Of a stretch of 64,000 nt of DNA, positions 27,266 to 37,552 are shown one piece after another; position 1 is the stretch's first letter, and each line of letters begins with the position of its first letter. This DNA is from Vavraia culicis subsp. floridensis (Eukaryota; Microsporidia; Pleistophoridae): contig NW_007360604.1 in assembly GCF_000192795.1 (NCBI RefSeq), positions 1 to 64,000 on the forward strand. Direction: 5' to 3'. Position numbers and translations under genes: made by a program. A model generated the notes under the pieces. The model was not told the origin of the DNA. It worked only from the letters and a program-made list of their open reading frames with translations, and did no database searches.

Positions 27266-29818
27266 TCAAGTGCTGCTTAAATTTTCAATAACATTCACAG
27301 CTTTGTTCTTGTGAACCAGCACGTCCATGTACTTCGTAAAATAATTTTCGAAGTTGAAAATGTTGTAAAAAAGTTTTTCTAGGACAACTTTTTGCTCGTC
27401 CCTCAGCTCACAGCGTGTGAATCTCAAAATTATGCTTTTTCGCTGCCTGTATATCCTAAACTCACCAACCTCAGTCGCAAACAGAAATGTCCTGTCCTCC
27501 CCTGTATCTCCATTCGTGTTCTCTACTTGTATTTTTGTCTTGTTCTCGTACGCATGAAGGCACCACCAGATCTTGTCCATTTTACACCCGACTTCCATGT
27601 TCTTCATCTCGCTCACGATCTTTTCGTCGACCGTTTTATAGCCGCCATCAATGGCGCAGTAGTACCTCTCACCGTAATACTTGAACACTATTGTCTTGCC
27701 ATACTTAAACAGCAGATAATTGCTGTTAAAAGAGATGGGCACCAGGTTCTCCTTCAGGACCAGCTTTAGAGCCCGCAGATGGCTTATCAGATCAACGGTC
27801 AGGCAACACTTCAGCAGATCTACAAGCAGCGTGTTGGTGCACTGAATGGACAGCCTTCCATCGTAAACCACCCTTATGCTCAGGTTGTAAAACATAAAGG
27901 ACAGGATCGATCTGTTGTGGGCCGTCTCAAAGGTGCCTTTGATGCCGTATTTGCTCAGTTTATCCCTCAGGATTGAAATGGTCAAATAATTTAGAAGATT
28001 GGATATTTCATATATTTTTATTTCAGCCATGCTTTGGTTGCTAATAGCGATTCGTGCCACAAATCTTTTTCGCTTTGACATTCTTGGCACATCGTTGTAC
28101 GTGTCTGCTGTTCCGTTTTCCTCCTTGGTTGAATCCTTTTGATCGTAATCATCCGATTGAGATGTTCCCATGCGGCAGTCCTCGTCGCTTTTTATTTTGA
28201 TCTTAAATTTGTACCTGTCCATGTTGTACAGGAACTTTATCTCATTGCTCACGGTAACGCTTGTCTCTTGGAGATACAGAATGTCATTAACCATCATCAG
28301 CAGGTCGATATCTCGTAGAAAATACTTCACGTGGCTCAGACTGATGGCATACCGATTATCCGCTGTGTTTGTGAGGAAACATCCTGACCGAACATTCAGA
28401 TCACTGAAGTTGTCTTCTAGATCGTTTATGTCTTGGGCACTGATAGCACTTTTATCCCTCGTGTTATACACAATGCCTAGTTCAATATAGCGCAGCAGAT
28501 TGTACTTCACATTCCTGCCGACAAATATTCTATGGCTGTTATCATCGCACCGTATGCACACAAAATTCGCATCACGTCTCAGAAATACGTTCCTTGTCCC
28601 GAAATCTTTCTCTTGGTAATTCCTAACAACTGAGATGTTGTTTCTTTTGGCAATGGACAGCAGAGCCGTGTAAAAAGGGTGTCTTTCGTGGTTTACGAAG
28701 TATCTCCTGAAGTCTTTCAACGATTTGAACAACACGTGGCCGGTTTCTTCTCTGTTATCATAAAAAGTGTTTGCTGAGCTCAAATACTTGTCATCTAGGC
28801 CACCAATAAACCTGCATGGCTGTTCTGTGTGCTCATTTTCCTCTACCAAATGAAGGCCTTCGCCGATGACGAACCACAAACGATACCTCATCTTCAGGTA
28901 TTCATATCGATTAGAAATTTCTCCTATGAACCATTTCTCTATCCATCGCATGTACCAATGAATGTCCAATCCACCATGTATTTTTTCGCCAAACGCCTTC
29001 ATAATGCCTGTACCGTCTTTTATTTTCAATACTATCTCCTCAAAAACGCGTATCTCAAAGTCATAGAACGTGCCTGTCGCGATGTCCTTATAAGTTTCGA
29101 AGATCCGCCGCTGTCGGTTTATGACCTCGATCTTTTTTACGTAAACAGGAAGCAGATGAAAATGAAGATTTATATTTGGTGGAGAGAGAATTGTCCACGT
29201 GGGCGAGGTGTGGCTGCCACAAAGCGTTAATTTAAAGGTTACGTGGTCACTCGCAAGCGTTAAAACACCATTTTCTATCTCAATTGATTTAAAAATTGAC
29301 ACGTCCTCTTTGGTCAGATAGATCCGGATCAGAGTGTCAATAGCACTGAGATCATCGGCACTCTCCGCTTTTCTGTCCACCAGCACATCATTCTGTTCCT
29401 CGGTGTACTTAATTACGTTTCGTTCTGCCAGTGCATTTCCACTACTGTCGTCATCGCGTAGCATCTCTATCAAGGCATTGCTCACGATTCCCTCATACCC
29501 ATAAAAATAGACAGATAGAGCGCTTCTAAAGTCGCATTTGGCACAGAACAGTATTTTCATCTCCTCAAACCAGTCGGCCATCTCGTCCGCAACTCGTGAC
29601 GGTCTCCTTTTCTGTTTATAATATTTCAGCACGTCTATGTATGCCAGCATTCTGAGCACTTTACTTTTATGGACTAAATACTCGTGCAGCTCCTCCCTGT
29701 TTACGATGTCAAGGTGCTCATTCAGGGATTGCAATGTGCGATTGACCATATTACGCACTAGAAATGAAAGTTTTACGGATGTAGGGATAAGAGGTAGTGT
29801 GGTAGAAAGGATTGGCAT
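27266..29818 (-). CDS. MED14: Mediator complex subunit 14 (Rgr1)
   Basis: Scaffold subunit joining the Mediator middle, head and tail modules for RNA polymerase II. Recognition rests on the N-terminal region: L-S-F-L-V-R-N-M-V-N-R-T-L-Q-S-L, then R-E-E-L-H-E-Y-L...L-R-M-L-A-Y-I-D-V-L-K-Y-Y (about 17-68), matching the Med14 block V-R-K-L-V-x-R-T-Y-x-x-L...L-x-R-L-x-V-L-x-K-W. A region I-V-S-N-A-L-I-E-M-L (about 109-119) parallels the next Med14 helix. The rest of the 850-residue protein is divergent and mixed alpha/beta without other motifs. Yeast Rgr1 is 1082 residues. The ATG at 29818 is directly preceded by CCC. It and zeta-COP are consecutive minus-strand genes separated by 463 bp. Confidence 0.72.
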   Translation of the reverse strand: MPILSTTLPLIPTSVKLSFLVRNMVNRTLQSLNEHLDIVNREELHEYLVHKSKVLRMLAYIDVLKYYKQKRRPSRVADEMADWFEEMKILFCAKCDFRSALSVYFYGYEGIVSNALIEMLRDDDSSGNALAERNVIKYTEEQNDVLVDRKAESADDLSAIDTLIRIYLTKEDVSIFKSIEIENGVLTLASDHVTFKLTLCGSHTSPTWTILSPPNINLHFHLLPVYVKKIEVINRQRRIFETYKDIATGTFYDFEIRVFEEIVLKIKDGTGIMKAFGEKIHGGLDIHWYMRWIEKWFIGEISNRYEYLKMRYRLWFVIGEGLHLVEENEHTEQPCRFIGGLDDKYLSSANTFYDNREETGHVLFKSLKDFRRYFVNHERHPFYTALLSIAKRNNISVVRNYQEKDFGTRNVFLRRDANFVCIRCDDNSHRIFVGRNVKYNLLRYIELGIVYNTRDKSAISAQDINDLEDNFSDLNVRSGCFLTNTADNRYAISLSHVKYFLRDIDLLMMVNDILYLQETSVTVSNEIKFLYNMDRYKFKIKIKSDEDCRMGTSQSDDYDQKDSTKEENGTADTYNDVPRMSKRKRFVARIAISNQSMAEIKIYEISNLLNYLTISILRDKLSKYGIKGTFETAHNRSILSFMFYNLSIRVVYDGRLSIQCTNTLLVDLLKCCLTVDLISHLRALKLVLKENLVPISFNSNYLLFKYGKTIVFKYYGERYYCAIDGGYKTVDEKIVSEMKNMEVGCKMDKIWWCLHAYENKTKIQVENTNGDTGEDRTFLFATEVGEFRIYRQRKSIILRFTRCELRDEQKVVLEKLFYNIFNFENYFTKYMDVLVHKNKAVNVIENLSST

Positions 29819-29821
29819 GGG
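29819..29821 (-). promoter_or_regulatory. CCC start-proximal motif of MED14
   Basis: CCC on the coding strand immediately abutting the ATG at 29818 (ACCC-ATG). Confidence 0.4.
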
Positions 29822-31185
29822 TGAAAGGATGCGAATTAATTTTAGGATTTTATAAGGCAGTAAATATTCGATCTTTACAGACTTGTTTGACAGTTGCTTG
29901 GAAGATAGTAAATTATAAATAGAATGAACTGAGATGTATGGAGCTTTTGTTTTGTTTGGAGCTCGGATGACTTCTAGGTAAGGAAAAAAATAATCTGGAT
30001 GAATTGTGTAGATGGAAACTCTAATGGAAAAAGAATATGAGCTTTCATTCGTAAATACTGCTGATATGTTATTATTAGTGCATATAAGAATGTATCATTA
30101 GTGCAACTGCATGTCTGCTATTCTCATATTGTAATAGTCCGTTTTTAGCTAAGGACCTGTGTTCACAGCCAAGTTTTAGTATGTAGTATGCTAATTCCCC
30201 TTCTACGACAATTTGCAACACCAAACAAAACATTATTTTGGTTGGAATGCGACAACAAACTTATCCTGGAATTTACCACACATGCCAAGATAAACTTTGG
30301 AATGAATATAGCGGGAAATTTTTAATTTGTAGAATGAAATTTACAACCGCTTTAATCACATCAACAAATGAAAAGAAAAGGCTTTGTAACGTAGAATATT
30401 ACTTACAGGATCCTTTGTTAACTTAAAAATATCAAATTGAGAAGACAAACATTTACAACACAACTATGCTATACTGGGTAAAACGTTTGATCGCTATTGT
30501 TACCCACTATCTGAAACATTTTCATATGCCAGTTTGCAGTTCACATATGGCCACAACCAAATCACACCAGTAAATTTAGAAGTCTTTCATCACTTCGCAA
30601 TTAATAAGTGGCCGATTCAGCACATGAATAGTAAATATGGCAACAATTGATCATATTTGTATCAACTCGGCTTATCGAGAGGTCTTTATATTTTCCTTTT
30701 CCATCCACACAAAATATTTTCACCATTTTAGACATCATTTTACAGATACAAGCATTGAACATGTACGGTACCGCGAGTTACCACATTTTTTTCCAAAAAT
30801 TTGTTCATATCACTCTTTTTCTTGTGCCTTACACGATCATTTTACCTGTTATATTAGCACATGTATCCCAGGGATGGGATATATGCAGCATTGTTTCCTT
30901 AAATATTGTCAAATAATCATAAAATACTAAAAAATTGAAATGAGCATTTTACGAGTCATATTGCTCGCATCGATCAGTGTGTAACTCCAGCAAGTCATAA
31001 AAATTAAGGAAAACACAGATGAAAATGCTAAATGTACAAACAAGACTTAGAAACCTTTTTCTTTATCCGTGCCCTTTTTATCACCAAAAAAATGTTATGC
31101 CATAAACAACTGCGGAATAGTTTTGCTTTCACGGATTTTTGTTCATTTTAATCAGTTCAATGTTATGATAGCGCGATTTTTGCAT

Positions 31186-31225
31186 TCAAAGTACGTTTAT
31201 TTATCACATCATCAATTGTTCACAT
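31186..31225 (+). repeat. Dispersed repeat family A, copy 1
   Basis: TCAAAGTACGTTTATTTATC followed by ACATCATCAATTG. Matches the family core A-A-R-T-R-C-R-T-T-T-R-T-T-T-A-T-C. Confidence 0.5.
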
Positions 31226-31737
31226 GTTTTGAGAAAATTGGTGCGGTACTTGCTTAATTACCAATCTTGATATAATAGCAGATTTAACAATAAAAATATT
31301 TTTGGCCTGTTTATAGTTCTGTGTGTTATTCAGAACTCGACATATCTTACAAGTAGTTCTTTGTTTCAGGCGCTAAGAAAAAGAAAATGCTCAATAATTT
31401 GTTCACTGTTGTGTATTCAATTCATATTTGACTACCAAATCGTATTACTCAGACAAAAATAAATATATGCCACCATAGTTGTCACAGAAATTGTTTTTAT
31501 TAGATGGCACATCCGGTACATTGACTGTAAATATTACCACATGATCATATTCTCAACCATTACAATTCCATAAGGCGAAACAGTGTGTTAACGCATCTTT
31601 ATATATTTTGGTGCAAAGAGCATGTTCTGACAAGATGAAATGTACGGTGGACTGAGCCGTATTAAACTAATGTTCATGCTATCTGGTAAATAAAACCATA
31701 ATTAATCAAAATTGTCTCCATATCTGTTCCGTATACG

Positions 31738-31760
31738 CACCAAATAAATTATATTTGGTG
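31738..31760. repeat. Small inverted repeat
   Basis: Arms CACCAAATA and TATTTGGTG with a 5-nt spacer; pairing extends imperfectly outward. Confidence 0.6.
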
Positions 31761-32240
31761 TGCGGAGCGTATCCGGTCTGAAATAATCGACATTGGCTGC
31801 AATTTTTTTATAAAATCAGTTCTGCTATCACCTCATATCTCTTAATAATGCATACCACTAAATAAATACATCTATAATTGCCGTATTCGTTCTTGATCAC
31901 AATGTATGACTCATGTTTACACAAAATATATGCGCTAAAATGGTACTAGTACACGAATAAATCATGAGTACCATGTTCTACGAGATAATTAATGTGATTT
32001 TACAGTAAATGGTTGCAACTTATGGCAGAAAAACGTTTTATATAACTCATATAATACGTTGAGAAAAAAATTTTAATTAAGCTATTTTACCCTGTAAAAT
32101 GTATCGTAAAAAATTATTTTGGCGAAATGAGGCTTTGAAATGCAGAAAATGCACAGCAACTTGATAGATAAAACATACAAAATAATTTTTAATTCACTAA
32201 CTCTGTCCTTTCTCACAAAACACAGCGTTTTAAATTTGTT

Positions 32241-32267
32241 TTTAATTTTTAAATTTTTGCTCCCCTA
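32241..32267 (+). promoter_or_regulatory. AT block plus CCCC motif of RER1
   Basis: TTTAATTTTTAAATTTTT followed by GCTCCCCTA and the ATG. The clearest example of the two-part start-proximal arrangement in this window. Confidence 0.5.
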
Positions 32268-32774
32268 ATGATATTAGCCAAATGCCAGTACTATCTTGAC
32301 AAAACAGCACCAAAGAAACTTGAAAGGTGGATATTCTTCTCTGGCCTGCTGATGCTATACTTCATAAGAATTCTGTATATCCAAACACACTACCTCGTGA
32401 CCTACGTTCTTTCAATCTATTTGCTGCACGGTCTTATAGGATTTTGCACACCACAGGAAGAAAGCATACCGGATCCGTTCGATAATATTGATGAGGAGGT
32501 GTATATCCCACAGACGGTTGATGACGAGTTCAGGCCGTTTATGAGACGGTTGCCCGAATTTGATTTTTGGTGGTTGAGTGTGCGATTGGTGCTTATATCG
32601 TTTTTAACAACGTTTTCATCTCTATTTGATATTCCGGTGTATGCACCGATACTAATTCTCTATTTTATTGTCATTTCTTTGCTAACAGCCAAGAATCTTT
32701 ACCGTCATATGAAAAAGTACAATTATAATCCGTTTTATGTTGCCAAGGAAAGCTACAAGGTAGGAAATGACTAA
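32268..32774 (+). CDS. RER1: RER1, Golgi receptor for ER retrieval
   Basis: Membrane receptor in the early Golgi that returns escaped ER membrane proteins through COPI vesicles. The 168 residues match the family throughout: Y-L-D-K-T-A-P near the N-terminus, R-W near 21, four hydrophobic segments (about 23-40, 43-58, 103-120, 122-140), D-P-F-D in the loop, D-E-F-R-P-F-M-R-R-L-P-E-F at about 86-98, F-D-I-P-V-Y-A-P-I-L, and the tail H-M-K-K-Y-N-Y-N-P-F. Length is close to yeast Rer1 (188). zeta-COP at 26.3 kb and the TIP20-like tether at 60.3 kb belong to the same retrieval route. A CCCC motif and AT block precede the ATG. Confidence 0.97.
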   Translation: MILAKCQYYLDKTAPKKLERWIFFSGLLMLYFIRILYIQTHYLVTYVLSIYLLHGLIGFCTPQEESIPDPFDNIDEEVYIPQTVDDEFRPFMRRLPEFDFWWLSVRLVLISFLTTFSSLFDIPVYAPILILYFIVISLLTAKNLYRHMKKYNYNPFYVAKESYKVGND

Positions 32775-33665
32775 ATAAAGTAAAAAGACTAGCAAATGAA
32801 GTAGTTTTGATTAAAAATGCGGTGATATGACTCTTTACCTGGGTATGAAGACTATTGGGAACAATGCTTGGTAGTGTTATGTATGCCTTTCCGCTCAAGT
32901 ATTACTTCTATGTGTGCCATTATCTATTAGTGTGCTGCATAGCACTCTCTGATTGCTGAGCAGCTGTTCAAGTATGTTTATTTGTTTGCACACCACCTCC
33001 ACACTATTCTGCTGATTTCTGTGCCACACCTTGAACCGGGTGTGCTGTAGAAGCGCATCCGAGTGAATGTGCTTATGCAATAACAGGAAATTTCCGCAAA
33101 GGGCGTTACAAATACAAACTGCCACACAGCAATGCAATACCAAGCTTTTTAAACATCAGGGCAGAAGTAAACTATTTTACACGTGGTAATCACTGGCCCT
33201 TACGGTTCAGGTGTGTACAAAGCATTTTAGCGTGTGTAACGCTGTTACGGGCATACCTTGGTGTAACAATCAAGGGCAGGTAAACGTACTGCATTGCCAA
33301 CATGGCATGGTTAACAATTTTGAATAGATTAACACCAATCTTTGTGAATAGGGATGGATCGTCTTGAATAAAGGCTGAGATGATCAACGCCCGTACGTGA
33401 ACTGGTCAGGTACATCAATTAAATGCTATATCTGTGTAAGGATAGTCTTAAGCAGGCTTGTTTTATTGAGGAGCTAAATCGCAGCATAGACTGCGATAAG
33501 TGATGGCCCACCATATTAGGCAATGAATATAAACCATGTTTAAGCAACAGCCCATGACATTCTTGTGCGCGCATCTCGCTGTTTCACACGTGTTCGTGAG
33601 TGTTCGTTTTTTTGTTTTATTTTTCATTTATCTGCTCCGTGATAAATCGTGTTTCAAATATTTTA
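32775..33665. other. Spacer between RER1 and RPB4
   Basis: Nothing supported. Minus-strand ORFs at 32671-33387 are short and lack recognisable sequence. Confidence 0.5.
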
Positions 33666-33700
33666 CCCCCAACTTTTAAAAAAACAATTTTTTCATCCCC
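33666..33700 (+). promoter_or_regulatory. CCC motifs of RPB4
   Basis: CCCCC at 33666-33670, a TTTTAAAAAAACAATTTTTT block, then CCCC directly abutting the ATG at 33701. Confidence 0.45.
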
Positions 33701-34039
33701 ATGTCCCAAAATACGTCTCATCCACTAACAATCTCTGAGGCGTTCCACCATCTTGCGGAACAGCGCCCTAGGATCGTAAAAAAGGACGTTAAATTTCGTA
33801 GAATTTTTGAAAATACGTATGATTACTGCCAGCAGCATACCAGGGTTTCGTCGACATCGCTGATGGAGAACTTGAGGACGTCGCTCGTTGAGCTGGGACT
33901 GAGTGAGGATGAGGTTGCGATTGTGGCATCGCTGTTTCCACAGAGTGTGGATGAGATTAGGATATTGGTTGATAGTCTGGGGAGACTTGATGAGCAGACG
34001 CTTATCAAAGTTATAAATAAGATCAATAGTGTGTCTTAG
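33701..34039 (+). CDS. RPB4: RNA polymerase II subunit RPB4
   Basis: Half of the Rpb4/Rpb7 stalk of RNA polymerase II. The 112-residue protein has the Rpb4/RpoF pattern: L-T-I-S-E-A-F-H-H-L with a basic K-K-D near 28, an R-I-F-E-N-T-Y-D-Y helix, then an HRDC-like helical C-terminus (L-S-E-D-E-V-A-I-V-A-S-L-F-P-Q-S-V-D-E-I-R-I-L-V and the closing I-K-V-I-N-K-I). Yeast Rpb4 (221) has a long insertion that is absent here, so this is a minimal form. The RNA polymerase III homologue RPC17 is the alternative; the F-P-x-S-x-D-E spacing favours RPB4. Confidence 0.72.
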   Translation: MSQNTSHPLTISEAFHHLAEQRPRIVKKDVKFRRIFENTYDYCQQHTRVSSTSLMENLRTSLVELGLSEDEVAIVASLFPQSVDEIRILVDSLGRLDEQTLIKVINKINSVS

Positions 34040-34683
34040 GATAATAAATTTCCGTTTTAAATAATTTTCTCGCGTATGGCTTAGACAATGTTCATGAAGC
34101 TATGACGGAACGAAAAGACAAAACATCCCGTATTTTGTGCTGATCACCGGCGCAAGATTGTTAAATCAACCCTTTGCCAATCTTTAGCTGCGTGTCACTA
34201 CGCCGTAACAAACGAGTATGAAAGCAGTAGCTGATGGTGTTTATTGCCTTTTAATGGCCTCACTCAGCCATCATAGCACTGTTATCTAAAGCACCGTGGA
34301 TCACATTATTGTATAACTTAAGAGTAGCGTGTCTGTCTTTTCTGTGCAAATGCATTTTTATTGCTTTCTTTTCTTGCCATAAGAGGGCAGAAATACTTTT
34401 CCGGATATTTTTTACAGATTCGACCGGTAGTCCATAACACAACGAGAGATTAGCAATTTGTACACGACCACCATCACGCAATATCACACGGTATGATAAA
34501 TACATACTGTACTGATGTTTCGAGTCGAACATTTGCTATGAATCGCAAATTTTGGTATGACACAGGGATCGCCACATATCAATCCAAAGAATGACCACAC
34601 ACACTCGCCGTAATGAACAAATAACAACGTAACTACAGCACTTATTTTAGCAAAAAGCAATTTTTATCAATTAAAACGATGTT
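34040..34683. other. Spacer with a doubtful ORF
   Basis: Between convergent RPB4 and LUC7. Holds the 90-codon minus-strand ORF at 34260-34532, listed separately with low confidence. Confidence 0.4.
34260..34532 (-). CDS. Doubtful small protein, unknown
   Basis: An ATG-initiated 90-codon frame with mixed composition (R-D-G-G-R-V-Q-I-A-N-L-S-L near the middle, basic K-K-A-I-K-M-H-L-H-R-K-D-R). No family is recognised, no CCC motif is close to the start, and it lies between two convergent genes. It may be a chance ORF. Confidence 0.22.
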   Translation of the reverse strand: MFDSKHQYSMYLSYRVILRDGGRVQIANLSLCYGLPVESVKNIRKSISALLWQEKKAIKMHLHRKDRHATLKLYNNVIHGALDNSAMMAE

Positions 34684-35301
34684 TTATCGTACGATTGTTT
34701 GGTTCAACTTCTTAGATAACTTTTCTGTCACGACCCTTAATTTTTCGTATTCCCTGTGAAAAGGGTGCTCACATCGTTCCGTTTTAACAACTAAATTCGC
34801 ACAAACTTCGCACACAAAAAAATTACTTGGTACCGGCTTGGAATTGATTAAATAAACCATAAGTTGGCCGTAAATTTGGTGTAATGACAGATCAAACGTG
34901 CTCAATTTCAAATTCCTAATCAACTTGTCATGTAATTTATCTAAGATGTTCATAATATCACCAATTTTATATTCGTTTAGTGTGTTGTGTCCTGTACTTT
35001 TCGGATCATCGTTTGCTATCTTGTGCTCATTCTCGCCGTTCTTATCCGCTATATTATCATGAAACTTTCTTAAATTCATCAGAATGCCATTCTTATTTTT
35101 TGCTTTCCGCTCCATTTCCATTAATATTCCTCTATATGTCTTATATACACCCATTTCATAGCCATACACCGTATGCTCATCATATGCGCATTTTTTGCCT
35201 TTATCGTGTAGCTTCTCGCATTTTTGTGTCAGTCTTGAATCGTAAAAGGCCTGTCTGGTGCAAAAGCCCACTGTGTATTCATTGCAGATTCTGTCATCCA
35301 T
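34684..35301 (-). CDS. LUC7: LUC7-like U1 snRNP protein
   Basis: U1 snRNP component that helps 5' splice-site choice. The 205-residue protein starts M-D-D-R-I-C-N-E-Y, giving the first LUC7 zinc finger (C...G-F-C-T-R-Q-A-F...K-C-E-K-L-H-D, about 6-33). A charged coiled region follows, then the second finger F-V-C-E-V-C-A-N-L-V-V-K-T...H-P-F-H near 165-185, corresponding to the LUC7 V-C-E-V-C-G-A block. The frame is open to a TTG at 35433, but the ATG at 35301, with CCCC three bases upstream, matches the family start and the extra 44 codons overlap a family A repeat. Presence of LUC7 and SmB implies a working spliceosome. Confidence 0.85.
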   Translation of the reverse strand: MDDRICNEYTVGFCTRQAFYDSRLTQKCEKLHDKGKKCAYDEHTVYGYEMGVYKTYRGILMEMERKAKNKNGILMNLRKFHDNIADKNGENEHKIANDDPKSTGHNTLNEYKIGDIMNILDKLHDKLIRNLKLSTFDLSLHQIYGQLMVYLINSKPVPSNFFVCEVCANLVVKTERCEHPFHREYEKLRVVTEKLSKKLNQTIVR

Positions 35302-35304
35302 TTT

Positions 35305-35308
35305 GGGG
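35305..35308 (-). promoter_or_regulatory. CCCC start-proximal motif of LUC7
   Basis: CCCC followed by AAA and the ATG at 35301 on the coding strand. It decides the start against the longer open frame. Confidence 0.45.
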
Positions 35309-36158
35309 CCCTGGCCGAGGAATAGCGTTTTGACCAAATACTGTAGAATCCTTGGAAGCAGATGTTTGTATGTGACGGAGTCAGTAGCGTGAGTAAATTT
35401 GGTTTCATTGATAAATAAACGCACTTTAGACAAAAAACTTGTTGCGATCTATCGCAGAGAGTGGCACGGCAAGAAAATATATAAAATGAATGAAAGAACA
35501 AAACATGTCGGGTCCACAGTACATATAATATCGTTACCTAGTACTGCAAGCAAGTATACGTTTTCTTCGTGATCTTGAGAAAAAAACTTGCTTTGTATTG
35601 CTATATGTAGTTTGAACCGTTGGTGTGAAAACAATTTACCTAACATTGATGTATAGAGGTCATTTTTAGGACAGATATCGCGGGCGATGTCATTTAGAAA
35701 TGTCTCGCTGTAACACCATTGTTGTGCTCTTATACGCTACAATATTTTCTGCTGACGTCTATAAATCTGATGGTATCATCTATGAACTGTTTTGCAGACA
35801 TTGATTTCTTGGAATGTGCAGAAATTAGTTTCAAACGGGAAATATTTGATCTGTTCATATAATCCGCTTCGTAATTGAACTCGTAGCACGTTCAAATGTA
35901 GTGGAACCAACGAAAACAAAATGTGTTTTTCGTAATTGAAAAGCTGTGCATCCAATAGCGTCAGCCGTAAATATTTTTATAGCCAATACTAAGCAGCTTT
36001 TCTGCTTTCGAACTACCAGTTTATCCGCTACTTACGCTATTATCTCAAGTCTGTGCTCAAATGATCCTTCAGTTAATTGTATGATGTTTCCCAATTGTGC
36101 CAAGAAAGCAAATTTAACATGTTTGTTTCTAATATTTACCTTTTTGTTTCCTTTTTTA
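35309..36158. other. Divergent spacer between LUC7 and GPI8
   Basis: Contains a reverse-strand family A repeat (35404-35431). ORF 35449-35646 (minus) is ATG-initiated but unsupported. Confidence 0.5.
35404..35431 (-). repeat. Dispersed repeat family A, copy 2 (reverse)
   Basis: On the minus strand CTAAAGTGCGTTTATTTATC, then AATGAA. The core is nearly identical to the copies at 53911 and 58941. Confidence 0.5.
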
Positions 36159-36161
36159 CCC
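36159..36161 (+). promoter_or_regulatory. CCC start-proximal motif of GPI8
   Basis: CCC fourteen bases before the ATG at 36176, following CTTTTTTA. Confidence 0.35.
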
Positions 36162-36175
36162 TCAAGAGTTGTACA

Positions 36176-36988
36176 ATGTTATTTTTTGGTGTTTTATTCC
36201 TTCTACTACACGGAGCAGAAGCAAAAAACTACGCCGTGATTCTGAATGCCTCCCAGTATTATAAAAATATTCGGCACGTGGCCAATATTCATGTTTTCTA
36301 TAAGATTCTGAAGAGCAACGGGTTTACAGACAATGAGATTATCGTGTTTACGTGCGACGACTTGGTGCATGACAGCAGAAATTTTACAAAAGGATACGTT
36401 ATATTACCTGATGGCGGGTTTGATGTACCTGAATTTGAGGGAAAGCCATTCACTCCGCTATCGTTCTATAACGCTGTTATGGGAAATCACAAAAAATTAA
36501 TTGATATGGATGAATCATCGAATATTCTTATCTATATGTGTGGACATGGTAACAGGGACTTTCTAAAAGTGCACAACAAGCATTTCATCACATCTACTGA
36601 GCTAACAAATGCGCTATGTGCACTTTCGCGGCGCGGTATAAACAAAGCGTTCGTGATTGTGGATACGTGCAGGGCAGCCACGCTGATAGATAAAAACAAG
36701 CTGCCTAAAAATATTGTAGTACTGTTCACGAGCAGAGATGACCAGAACAGCATTTCATCCTTCAGTTCCAACATTACCGGGCAGATGACCATCGATAACT
36801 TTCCATATTTTTTCTACAAACATATCCAATACAGACTTGATATGAATATCGAGGATTTCTTTGAGGAAATGATGAGTGTTTACGACGTAGAATCGGATTT
36901 AATTGTATGGCCTGAAAGGGGATGGAAGATAGGAGAGTTTTTCAAGCAAGTGAAAGGAGAGAGTTTACTGTGTAAATTCGTGATTTAG
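36176..36988 (+). CDS. GPI8: GPI-anchor transamidase catalytic subunit
   Basis: Caspase-like (C13) cysteine protease that cuts the C-terminal signal of proproteins and attaches the GPI anchor in the ER lumen. From the ATG at 36176 it begins with a signal peptide (M-L-F-F-G-V-L-F-L-L-L-H-G-A-E-A). Family blocks follow: R-H-V-A-N at 33-37, D-D at 61-62, N-I-L-I-Y-M-C-G-H-G with catalytic His124, and V-D-T-C-R-A with catalytic Cys165. The 270-residue length lacks the C-terminal membrane segment of animal PIG-K (395), though the domain is complete. An in-frame ATG at 36119 would add a second hydrophobic stretch and is less likely; the open frame upstream begins only with TTG. Confidence 0.94.
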   Translation: MLFFGVLFLLLHGAEAKNYAVILNASQYYKNIRHVANIHVFYKILKSNGFTDNEIIVFTCDDLVHDSRNFTKGYVILPDGGFDVPEFEGKPFTPLSFYNAVMGNHKKLIDMDESSNILIYMCGHGNRDFLKVHNKHFITSTELTNALCALSRRGINKAFVIVDTCRAATLIDKNKLPKNIVVLFTSRDDQNSISSFSSNITGQMTIDNFPYFFYKHIQYRLDMNIEDFFEEMMSVYDVESDLIVWPERGWKIGEFFKQVKGESLLCKFVI

Positions 36989-37522
36989 TAAATTTTAGCG
37001 CTCAATAATATTGTTTTTTTGCTAAGTTATAGATATAACACATCATGAAGTGTGGTATACCACGCTTTTCTTTTGCTAATTCATTTTAAGCCGAAGTAGT
37101 TGCTTTACTATTTTTCCACAAAGATATTTTATCATAGCCGTAAATAAGGATTATAAAAACGAAGGAAGTGGGCGTAGCCCGAAACAAACTAATGCACTTT
37201 CCTGCATATCAAAAAAAGAATCTCAGAAAAATGAACATCAATAACCGCACTATTTTGTCTGATAATTATTGCTAAGCTGGGTAAATATCAGAAATAATGC
37301 ATTGTTCTGGTTGATACACGCTTACAAGACTTGGTCATCATCGGTTTTAGATTATTTACATAAAATTTTTAGTTATTAAAGCTCAAGCAACATACCACAA
37401 CAGCCACGTACCATTATTAATAGTTATGAGCCATTAACAATATAAGATGATTAGCAAATGCTTATCTAACGCTTGTCTCAACATGCCATTTGTCGCCTCA
37501 TTTGAGTAAAAAATAGCTCAAA

Positions 37523-37552
37523 ATGATTGGTCAGTTTGTGAGAATACATTAT
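37523..37552 (+). repeat. Dispersed repeat family B, copy 2
   Basis: ATGATTGGTCAGTTT then GTGAGAATACATTAT; aligns ungapped with 2719-2748 and 59189-59218. Confidence 0.6.

Larger units (their letters stand above)
29822..32240. other. 2.4-kb gene-poor tract
   Basis: Very AT-rich spacer between divergent MED14 and RER1. No supported ORF or RNA gene. It holds one family A repeat (31186-31225) and a small inverted repeat (31738-31760). Confidence 0.55.

Noticed and set aside
35302..35433. 44-codon N-terminal extension of LUC7
   Set aside because: It starts with TTG, overlaps a dispersed repeat, and lies upstream of an ATG with a CCCC motif that matches the family start.
35449..35646. 65-codon minus-strand ORF upstream of LUC7
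   Set aside because: ATG-initiated but without CCC motif or recognisable sequence; could be chance.
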